Assembly (NCBI GenBank): GCA_028819955.1
Contig: JAPPKP010000265.1
Span: forward strand, 1-5,826
DNA: 5,826 bases
Source of the DNA: Rhodospirillaceae bacterium
GTDB taxonomy: Bacteria; Pseudomonadota; Alphaproteobacteria; UBA828
Direction of reading: 5' to 3'
Part shown: positions 1 to 5,826 of the stretch, piece after piece
Numbering within the stretch: the stretch's first letter is position 1
Layout of the letters: each line of letters opens with the position of its first letter
The notes under the pieces: generated by a model
What the model saw: the letters and a program-made list of their open reading frames with translations, nothing else
Database searches by the model: none
What the model was told of the DNA's origin: nothing
Translations under genes and position numbers: made by a program

Positions 1-128
1 AAACTGCACGGCTCAGGGGCTAGGACTAGGTGTCAAAGATGGCCCATCAAGACCAACCCGCTCCGACAGGGCGGAGCCTCGACGATGGAGGCGGGCGAGT
101 GGACACTCAGCGCACCGTGCAAGAGGGC
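1..128 (+). other. Leader upstream of the ATPase gene, with alternative starts and a small hairpin
   Basis: This stretch lies before the preferred start of the ATPase. The frame is open back to GTG at 30 and ATG at 39, which would add 33 or 30 hydrophilic residues with no recognisable motif. AGG at 28-30 sits 8 bases before the ATG at 39, and AGG at 22-24 sits 5 bases before the GTG at 30, so neither start can be excluded. A perfect 6-bp inverted repeat (GCTCCG at 60-65, CGGAGC at 72-77) could form a hairpin in the leader. No promoter is convincing, and the DNA further upstream is outside the window. Confidence 0.4.
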
Positions 129-1187
129 ATGCTCAAGTCCGTACAGATTCGCAATTTCCGCGTCTTCGAGGACCTTTCCATCGAGAGCTTGAGTCGCGTC
201 AATCTGGTAACGGGCCGAAACAACGCGGGAAAGACGAGTTTGCTCGAAGCGCTCTTCCTTTTGTCGGGCGCTGGTAACCCCCAAATGGCGCTCAACTCGA
301 ACGTTATTCGTATACCGGACTTGCCGATGTCCGGCCCAAGGGAAATCTTGCGTGAAACATACTGGAAGCCGATGTTCACTGAGCTAGATACCAACAGAGT
401 CATCGAAATTGAGGGTGTACACGCCGCACGTGGTCCCTTGATTCTTCAGATGTTGCTCGAACGGCCAACCGTCGTCGAGCTTCCTCTTGGGGGCCCAAGG
501 GAAGTTTCCGCAAGTGACCTACACGGCGAAAGACCACTCTTGCTCTCCTTTAAGGGTGGCCCCGACCATAAGGTGGAGGGTCGGATCCGCTACGCCGGAC
601 AGTCGGTTCAGATCGACCAACCAAACATTCCGGTGCCGTACGATGCGGTAATCTTGCCGACGCAGGTCATGAACCATCCGGATAATGTGGAGCGCTTGAG
701 CCGACTCAGAAAGCGGAAGCAGGATGCGCAACTCTTAAGTGCGTTGAGGATCATTGAGCCCAGGTTGCAAAGCATCGAAGTCAATTCTGCAAGCGGCTTC
801 CCTATGATTTGGGGTGATATTGGACTGCCCGAACTCGTTCCATTGGCGATGATGGGAGAGGGAATGACCCGCCTAGCACGACTGGTGCTGGTCATCGCCA
901 CCGTGCCTCGAGGCTTAGTCTTAGTGGACGAGATCGAGACTGGTCTGCATCACACGGTTTTGGCCGATGTTTGGCGGGCGGTCGACGAGGCCGCCAAGCA
1001 GTTCGACACGCAGATTGTCGCTACTACCCACAGCTATGAGTGTGTTCAGGCTGCCCATGAGGCTCTCGGTGACGGCGACGGCTTTCTTCTCCATCGACTA
1101 GAGGTTTCCGAGGCGGGTAATCGTTGTGTCACTTATCAGCCCGAGTCCATTGATGCTGCGATTCGCCATGACCTGGAGGTTCGTTGA
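129..1187 (+). CDS. OLD/RecF-like AAA family (ABC-type) ATPase, partner of a TOPRIM protein
   Basis: This is a predicted cytosolic ATPase of the AAA_15/AAA_21 (OLD, RecF, SMC-like) group, 352 aa from ATG 129. Seen, counting from that Met: an N-terminal strand motif RNFRVFEDL (8-16), Walker A GRNNAGKT (29-36, K35), an ABC-signature-like MGEGMTRL (242-249), Walker B LVLVDE (263-268, D267 and E268), a D-loop-like ETGLHH (270-275) and a switch-histidine motif ATTHS (298-302). The part between Walker A and the signature is variable and lacks the long coiled-coil arms of SMC or RecN. I chose ATG 129 because proteins of this family usually begin just before the KSVQIRNFR strand. Its ribosome site is poor: GAGGG at 123-127 is only one base away, so GTG 30 or ATG 39 may be used instead. 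The stop overlaps the candidate TTG start of the TOPRIM gene, implying coupled expression. GC is lower than in pyrG and kdsA. The family is confident; a defence role is inferred. Confidence 0.85.
   Translation: MLKSVQIRNFRVFEDLSIESLSRVNLVTGRNNAGKTSLLEALFLLSGAGNPQMALNSNVIRIPDLPMSGPREILRETYWKPMFTELDTNRVIEIEGVHAARGPLILQMLLERPTVVELPLGGPREVSASDLHGERPLLLSFKGGPDHKVEGRIRYAGQSVQIDQPNIPVPYDAVILPTQVMNHPDNVERLSRLRKRKQDAQLLSALRIIEPRLQSIEVNSASGFPMIWGDIGLPELVPLAMMGEGMTRLARLVLVIATVPRGLVLVDEIETGLHHTVLADVWRAVDEAAKQFDTQIVATTHSYECVQAAHEALGDGDGFLLHRLEVSEAGNRCVTYQPESIDAAIRHDLEVR
1175..1179 (+). promoter_or_regulatory. Ribosome binding site of the TOPRIM gene, inside the ATPase 3' end
   Basis: GGAGG lies 10 bases before ATG 1190 and 4 bases before TTG 1184. 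The TTG overlaps the ATPase stop as TTGA (1184-1187). ATG is the stronger codon with slightly long spacing; TTG has short spacing. Either way the site lies within the upstream gene, so translation of the two proteins is probably coupled. Confidence 0.6.
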
Positions 1188-1189
1188 GT

Positions 1190-1807
1190 ATGGCGCACCC
1201 GACGCAGATTAGTAAGTCGATTCAACTTCTTGTCGAAGGAAAGGATCAACTGAATTTCTTTGAAGCATTCATCCGACGTGTAGAACTCCAGAACGAGCTG
1301 CAAGTTCAGGACTTCGGTGGCGTTAATGAGTTGCGTGGCTTCTTGCTCGCACTGGTCGATGCCCCGGGGTTCGATACGGTCGTCAGTGTGGGGATTGTTC
1401 GTGACGCCGAGGAGAGTGCAACGGGAGCGCACCGGAGCGTCGAGAATTCGTTGCGCAATGCGGGACTTCCTGCGCCCGGCGACGCAAACGGCGGCGACGG
1501 ACCGGCGGTACAAGTGCTGATCTTGCCGGGTGGCGAGGAAGAACGAGGCATGCTGGAGACGCTTCTGTGCCGAAGTGTCGTGGATGAGCCCGTAAATGAT
1601 TGTATCAACGGCTTCTTGGAATGCGCTGATGCACTGCCGGGTATCGATATCCGAAAGCCTCACAAGACGCGTGCCCACGCCTATTTGGCAACACAGCCGG
1701 AGCCGCAAGTGTCCGTCGGCGTGGCGGCATTAAAGGGCTACTGGCCCCTGGATCACGAGGCATTCGCAGGGGTCCGCACCTTCCTGACGGCGCTCTCGGC
1801 ATCGTAG
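1190..1807 (+). CDS. DUF3226 family protein, predicted TOPRIM-fold partner of the ATPase
   Basis: The protein is 205 aa from ATG 1190, or 207 aa from TTG 1184. It matches the DUF3226 family, whose core is a TOPRIM-like fold as found in OLD nucleases and topoisomerases. Seen, from ATG 1190: LVEGKDQ (14-20, E16), the usual TOPRIM glutamate strand; QDFGGVNELRGF (40-51); IVRDAEES (69-76), giving D72 and E74 as an acidic D-x-E pair; LPGG (112-115) followed by GMLETLL (120-126, E123); KTRAHAYLAT (159-168); and GYWPLDHEAF (183-192) near the C-terminus. In OLD and PARIS-type proteins such acidic residues bind metal for nicking or cleaving nucleic acid; activity here is inferred. It has no signal peptide or membrane segment. 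It directly follows the ATPase with overlapping stop and start, so the two likely act as a complex. GC is locally very low (near 38% in the line at 1201), unlike pyrG. Confidence 0.85.
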   Translation: MAHPTQISKSIQLLVEGKDQLNFFEAFIRRVELQNELQVQDFGGVNELRGFLLALVDAPGFDTVVSVGIVRDAEESATGAHRSVENSLRNAGLPAPGDANGGDGPAVQVLILPGGEEERGMLETLLCRSVVDEPVNDCINGFLECADALPGIDIRKPHKTRAHAYLATQPEPQVSVGVAALKGYWPLDHEAFAGVRTFLTALSAS

Positions 1808-1814
1808 GGCGCCG

Positions 1815-1832
1815 CGGCCCCCGGCGGGGCCG
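1815..1832 (+). terminator. GC-rich hairpin after the ATPase-TOPRIM module, possible terminator
   Basis: CGGCCCC (1815-1821) and GGGGCCG (1826-1832) form a perfect 7-bp stem with a 4-base CGGC loop, starting 8 bases after the TOPRIM stop. No T-run follows, so it is not a textbook intrinsic terminator. It may instead stabilise the 3' end, pause polymerase, or act in the pyrG leader. Confidence 0.35.
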
Positions 1833-1852
1833 GCAGAGACGAACCAAATAAT

Positions 1853-1862
1853 CCGCATGCGG
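1853..1862. repeat. 10-bp perfect palindrome in the pyrG upstream region
   Basis: CCGCATGCGG is self-complementary and lies 39 bases before the pyrG start. It could be a regulator site or chance in GC-rich DNA. No second copy was noticed nearby, and I do not recognise it as a known operator. Confidence 0.25.
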
Positions 1863-1888
1863 GTGGTGGCGACTCGGGCGCGTTTGAT

Positions 1889-3530
<1,642 letters not shown>

Positions 3531-3548
3531 GGGCGAAACGAGGGCGAT

Positions 3549-4388
3549 GTGAGCGAGACGCCCGCCGACGGCCGGGTGGCGATCGGCGATTTCCAGGTCG
3601 GCAATGCGCTCCCGCTCGCGCTGATCGCGGGCCCCTGCGCCATCGAGGGGCGCGACCACGCGCTTCGGGTGTCGGAGGCGCTGGTCGAGATGACCGCGGC
3701 CCGCAGCATGCCGCTCGTCTACAAGAGCTCCTTCGACAAGGCGAACCGCACCTCGGCCGGGAGCCCGCGCGGCATCGGGATCGACGAGGGACTCGCGGTC
3801 CTGGAGGCGGTGCGCGAGGCGCACGGCTGCCCGGTGCTGACCGACGTGCACCTGCCCGAGCAGTGTGCGGGCGTGGCGCAGGCGGTGGACGTGCTCCAGA
3901 TTCCGGCCTTCCTCTGCCGCCAGACCGACCTGCTGCTGGCGGCGGCCGCCACCGGCAAGGCCATCAACGTGAAGAAGGGGCAGTTCCTCGCGCCCTGGGA
4001 CATGCGCCACGTGGTGGCGAAGATCACCGGCGCCGGCAATCGCCGGGTGCTGGTGTGCGAGCGGGGCGCGAGCTTCGGCTACAACACGCTGGTCTCGGAC
4101 ATGCGGAGCCTGCCGCTGCTGGCGGAGACCGGCTGCCCGGTGGTGTTTGACGCCACCCACTCGGTGCAGCAGCCGGGCGGGCAAGGCACGGTGAGCGGCG
4201 GGCAGCGGGAGTTCGTGCCCGTGCTGGCGCGGGCGGCGGTTGCGGTCGGCGTCGCGGCGGTGTTTATGGAGACTCACCCGGCGCCCGACGAGGCGCCGTC
4301 GGACGGCCCCAACATGGTGCCGCTGGCTGCGCTGCCCGCGCTGCTCGACCGGCTGCTCGCCTTCGACGCGCTGGCGAAGAATTCGTGA
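3549..4388 (+). CDS. kdsA: 3-deoxy-8-phosphooctulonate synthase (Kdo-8-phosphate synthase), metal-type
   Basis: KdsA condenses phosphoenolpyruvate with arabinose 5-phosphate to Kdo-8-phosphate, the first committed step to the Kdo of lipopolysaccharide inner core, in the cytosol. The protein is 279 aa, the usual length. Seen: IAGPCAIE (26-33), [12 protein letters not shown] (58-69), LTDVH (97-101), [11 protein letters not shown] (119-129), [12 protein letters not shown] (141-152), [17 protein letters not shown] (171-187), [12 protein letters not shown] (200-211) and METHP followed by APSDGPN (249-255). C30, H204, E241 and D252 match the four metal ligands of class II enzymes such as Aquifex KdsA; the E. 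coli metal-independent enzyme has Asn in place of the Cys. The start is GTG 3549, with GAGGG at 3540-3544; the ATG at 3547 runs straight into TGA and is out of frame. It lies 18 bases after pyrG and ends 11 bases before the next gene's ATG, so it is mid-operon. Confidence 0.97.
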   Translation: MSETPADGRVAIGDFQVGNALPLALIAGPCAIEGRDHALRVSEALVEMTAARSMPLVYKSSFDKANRTSAGSPRGIGIDEGLAVLEAVREAHGCPVLTDVHLPEQCAGVAQAVDVLQIPAFLCRQTDLLLAAAATGKAINVKKGQFLAPWDMRHVVAKITGAGNRRVLVCERGASFGYNTLVSDMRSLPLLAETGCPVVFDATHSVQQPGGQGTVSGGQREFVPVLARAAVAVGVAAVFMETHPAPDEAPSDGPNMVPLAALPALLDRLLAFDALAKNS

Positions 4389-4393
4389 GGGAG
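4388..4393 (+). promoter_or_regulatory. Ribosome binding site deciding the aminotransferase start
   Basis: AGGGAG (4388-4393), which begins in the last base of the kdsA stop, lies 6 bases before ATG 4400. An in-frame GTG at 4385 overlaps the kdsA stop but would put this site inside the gene and add five residues (VRERA) that look like read-through, so ATG 4400 is preferred. Confidence 0.6.
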
Positions 4394-4399
4394 AGAGCG

Positions 4400-5299
4400 A
4401 TGAGCGAGGGATGCGTATTCATCGGCGGCGACTATGTCGCGCCCGAGGACGCCAAGATGTCGATCTTCGACGCAGGCTTCGTCTGGAGCGACACGGTCTA
4501 CGACGTGACCTCCACCTGGTCCGGCTGGTTCTTCATGCTGGACGAGCACCTGGAGCGCTTCCAACGCTCCTGCGCCGGCTTCCGGCTGGAGAACCCGCAT
4601 ACAGCCGACGAAATGCGCCAGATTCTCGCCGAGTGCGTAGCGCGGACCGGGCTCGACAACTGCTACGTGAAGATCCAGCTCACCCGCGGCGTGATCCAGA
4701 GCCAGACCCGCGACCCCCGCCTCGGGTCGCCTCAGTTCGTCGCCTACGCCACGCCATACGCCTGGATCTGGGGCGAGGAGAAGTGCCGCAACGGCGCCGC
4801 GCTCTACATCAGCGGCATCGAGCGGGTCTCGTCCAAGGCGATCGACGCCCGCTACAAGAATTACAACCGCGCGGACTTCGTGCAGGCCCGCTTCGAGGCC
4901 TACGACAACGGCTGCGACGACGCGATTCTGGTGGGCGCGGACGGCTCGCTCACCGAAGGGCCGGGCTACAACATCTTCGTCGTGCGCGACGGCGCGGTGG
5001 CGACACCCGAGAGCAACGTGCTGGAGGGAATCACACGGCGCGCGGTCGCCGAGCTCTGCGGCGAGGAGGGCATTCCCTTCACCTACCGCAGGGTGGAGCC
5101 GGAGGAGCTCGGCACGGCCGACGAGCTCTTCGCCAGCACCACGGCGGGCGGCGTCATGCCGGTGGTCCGCCTCGGCGACAGGCCCATCGGCAACGGCCAT
5201 GCCGGGCTCGTCACCAGCCGCATTCAGTCCCGCTACTGGAGCAAGCGCGAGGAAGGCTGGCACGGCACGCGGGTGGAGGACATCCGCGCCGCGGCGTAG
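4400..5299 (+). CDS. Fold-type IV (class IV) PLP aminotransferase, (R)-amine transaminase-like
   Basis: This 299 aa cytosolic enzyme belongs to the branched-chain/D-amino acid aminotransferase superfamily and should move an amino group between an amine or amino acid and a keto acid using pyridoxal phosphate. Seen: FDAGFVWSDTVYDV (23-36), FFMLDEHLERF (44-54), KIQLTRG (91-97), the likely PLP lysine K153 in ARYKNYNR (150-157), LTEGPGYNIF with E186 (184-193), LEGITRRAV (208-216) and TTAGGVMPV (247-255). From memory of family sequences, SDTVYDV, PYAWIW, the TEG-x-G-(F/Y)-NI stretch and TTAGG-(I/V)-MP resemble the (R)-selective amine transaminase of Aspergillus terreus more than E. coli IlvE. Y89-V90-K91 sits where BCATs usually have Y-x-R, so substrate choice may differ. 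It lies directly after kdsA and is probably cotranscribed, but no role in lipopolysaccharide synthesis is evident. A branched-chain or D-amino acid substrate remains possible. Superfamily confident; substrate uncertain. Confidence 0.9.
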   Translation: MSEGCVFIGGDYVAPEDAKMSIFDAGFVWSDTVYDVTSTWSGWFFMLDEHLERFQRSCAGFRLENPHTADEMRQILAECVARTGLDNCYVKIQLTRGVIQSQTRDPRLGSPQFVAYATPYAWIWGEEKCRNGAALYISGIERVSSKAIDARYKNYNRADFVQARFEAYDNGCDDAILVGADGSLTEGPGYNIFVVRDGAVATPESNVLEGITRRAVAELCGEEGIPFTYRRVEPEELGTADELFASTTAGGVMPVVRLGDRPIGNGHAGLVTSRIQSRYWSKREEGWHGTRVEDIRAAA

Positions 5300-5373
5300 T
5301 GTCGTGTTTCTGAAGTTCATTAGCATTCGGTCTGGTCGGCGCGCGGTCTCTCCGGCCGAGCCTCTCCCACACT

Positions 5374-5469
5374 CGTCATGCCCGGACTTTGATCCGGGCA
5401 TCTCTCTCAGCCAGGTCCACCCGTCACCGAGCACACACGTGGATGGCCGCATCAAGTGCGGCCATGACG
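5374..5469. repeat. REP-like inverted pair (REPIN/BIME-type element)
   Basis: The 96-base element starts with CGTCATG (5374-5380) and ends with its reverse complement CATGACG (5463-5469). Hairpin 1 pairs ATGCCCGGA (5378-5386) with TCCGGGCAT (5393-5401) around a 6-base loop. Hairpin 2 pairs ATGGCCGCA (5443-5451) with TGCGGCCAT (5457-5465) around a 5-base loop. Read on opposite strands, the halves are near-identical copies of one repeat, separated by 41 bases. The unit resembles the CGTCATG...CTTGAT... repeats dispersed in alphaproteobacterial genomes. It lies 74 bases after the aminotransferase stop and may serve as the transcript 3' end. No RAYT transposase is in the window. Confidence 0.8.
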
Positions 5470-5500
5470 CGGAAAGGGCGCCGCGCAGGTAGATAGAAAC

Positions 5501-5514
5501 GTCCCGAACGGGAC
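5501..5514 (-). terminator. Small hairpin, possible weak minus-strand terminator
   Basis: GTCCCGAACGGGAC is a perfect inverted repeat: a 6-bp stem with 2 bases between the arms, or 5 bp with a 4-base loop. Read on the minus strand it is followed by GTTTCTATC, a short T-rich tail, so it could end a minus-strand transcript entering from the right. There is no T-run on the plus strand. Confidence 0.25.
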
Positions 5515-5521
5515 ACTAGAC

Positions 5522-5542
5522 GGGCCGCAGGCCGCCCGGCCC
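5522..5542. repeat. GC-rich inverted repeat
   Basis: GGGCCG (5522-5527) and CGGCCC (5537-5542) form a perfect 6-bp stem with a 9-base loop, 7 bases after the preceding hairpin. No T-run follows on either strand. The role is unknown. Confidence 0.3.
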
Positions 5543-5573
5543 TTCAGACTCCCCAAACCATGGTGCGGTGCAC

Positions 5574-5592
5574 GGCGCGCGGTGGGCGCGCC
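5574..5592. repeat. GC-rich inverted repeat
   Basis: GGCGCGC (5574-5580) and GCGCGCC (5586-5592) form a perfect 7-bp stem with a GGTGG loop. GCAC (5570-5573) and GTGC (5599-5602) could extend it past an internal loop. The role is unknown; such runs also arise by chance in GC-rich DNA. Confidence 0.3.
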
Positions 5593-5710
5593 ATCGTCGT
5601 GCCATGCAGTGCGCGAACTATCAGGCCGCAACGGACGGGACAGCCGAACGAGCGGGCCTCTTGCTTCCGCGCGCAGGACCGTGCGGGCTTGCGCGACGCA
5701 CGTGCGGCAC

Positions 5711-5805
5711 ATCCCACTTGTCCCATCGAATCCCACATGTCCCACCGAATCCCGCTTGTCCCACCGAATCACACCTGTCCCAACGAATCACACCTGTACC
5801 AAAGA
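5711..5805. repeat. 19-bp tandem repeat, five decaying copies
   Basis: Units start at 5711, 5730, 5749, 5768 and 5787, each exactly 19 bases, with an approximate consensus ATCCCACNTGTCCCACCGA. A sixth copy begins at 5806 (ATCC) and is cut off. TCCCA or a variant recurs every 9-10 bases, so each unit is itself a rough double repeat. Since 19 is not a multiple of 3, the array is not a repeat-protein gene. The copies drift from C-rich to A-rich toward the window end. There are no spacers, so it is not CRISPR. Confidence 0.85.
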
Positions 5806-5811
5806 ATCCAA

Positions 5812-5825
5812 GTCTCTTATACACA
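5812..5825. other. Tn5 mosaic-end (Nextera adapter) sequence at the terminus, probable artefact
   Basis: GTCTCTTATACACA is identical to positions 3-16 of the 19-base Tn5 mosaic end CTGTCTCTTATACACATCT used in Nextera libraries. It stands at the very end of the window, where read-through adapter would be left on a contig. A genuine Tn5/IS50 end is possible but less likely, and no other Tn5 sequence is present. Confidence 0.85.
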
Positions 5826-5826
5826 A

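Larger units (their letters stand above)
5470..5710. other. GC-rich intergenic stretch with short perfect hairpins, no supported gene
   Basis: I see no convincing gene here. Open frames on both strands carry no recognisable motif, have arginine- and proline-rich translations typical of GC-rich noncoding DNA, and run into the repeats at either side. The stretch holds at least three perfect inverted repeats, listed separately (5501-5514, 5522-5542, 5574-5592). It could hold an untranslated RNA or degraded mobile sequence, but nothing in it identifies one. Confidence 0.5.

Noticed and set aside
129..1807. Gabija (GajA/GajB) or a retron-type ATPase system
   Set aside because: Gabija needs a fused ATPase-TOPRIM protein and a UvrD-like helicase; neither is seen. 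No reverse transcriptase or retron RNA is present.
1883..1888. Possible promoter element in the TTTGATAA region before pyrG
   Set aside because: It lies too close to the pyrG start and has no partner box at proper spacing.
3549..4388. DAHP synthase (aroF/G/H type) instead of KdsA
   Set aside because: The 279 aa length and the KANRTS, QTDLL and APSDGPN motifs are those of KdsA.
4400..5299. IlvE branched-chain aminotransferase or aminodeoxychorismate lyase as a firm call
   Set aside because: The BCAT Y-x-R is Y-V-K here and other segments look more like (R)-amine transaminases, so no gene symbol is justified.
5336..5359. Hairpin TCGGC/GCCGA after the aminotransferase as a terminator
   Set aside because: Only 5 bp with a 14-base loop and no T-run; the nearby REP-like hairpins are a better candidate for a 3' end.
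4274..5455. Minus-strand open frame (393 codons) opposite the aminotransferase
   Set aside because: Shadow frame; it also runs into the REP-like repeat.
5452..5772. Minus-strand open frame of 106 codons in the 3' spacer
   Set aside because: It spans part of the REP hairpin and the 19-bp tandem repeat, has no motif or clear ribosome site, and changes character with the repeats.
5711..5805. CRISPR array
   Set aside because: The 19-base units are directly abutted with no spacers and diverge progressively; no cas gene is present.

Overview
The window looks like a high-GC Gram-negative chromosome, most likely an alphaproteobacterium. Three things point there: the pyrG-kdsA pair, which is typical of that class; a class II (metal-type) KdsA; and a 3' dispersed repeat built on CGTCATGCCCGGACTTTGATCC-like hairpins, a form common in alphaproteobacterial genomes. 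The last bases match the Tn5/Nextera mosaic end, so the window probably runs to the end of an assembled contig.

Region 1 (about 1-1807) is a two-gene module: a small OLD/RecF-like ABC ATPase followed, with overlapping stop and start, by a DUF3226 TOPRIM-fold protein. Separate ATPase and TOPRIM genes side by side recall split OLD-type systems such as PARIS (AriA/AriB), so an anti-phage or plasmid-exclusion role is the best guess, but it is untested. By rough hand counts of a few lines its GC is about 55% (one line near 38%), against about 65-70% in the genes downstream, which suggests acquired DNA.

Region 2 (1808-1901) is a 94-base spacer. It has a strong GC hairpin just after the module, a 10-bp palindrome, and the pyrG ribosome binding site.

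Region 3 (1902-5299) is a tight same-strand gene run: pyrG (CTP synthase), kdsA (Kdo-8-phosphate synthase) and a fold-type IV PLP aminotransferase resembling (R)-selective amine transaminases. PyrG supplies CTP. KdsA supplies the Kdo precursor that is later activated with CTP to CMP-Kdo, so the first two genes are linked through lipopolysaccharide synthesis. The aminotransferase starts 12 bases after kdsA ends, which implies cotranscription, but its substrate is unknown. Many alphaproteobacteria have enolase downstream of kdsA; it is not here.

Region 4 (5300-5826) has no gene I can support. It holds a double-hairpin REP/REPIN-like element (5374-5469) with compensatory base changes between its two halves, a GC-rich stretch with several short perfect hairpins, a 19-bp tandem repeat of five decaying copies (5711-5805), and the adapter-like terminus (5812-5825).
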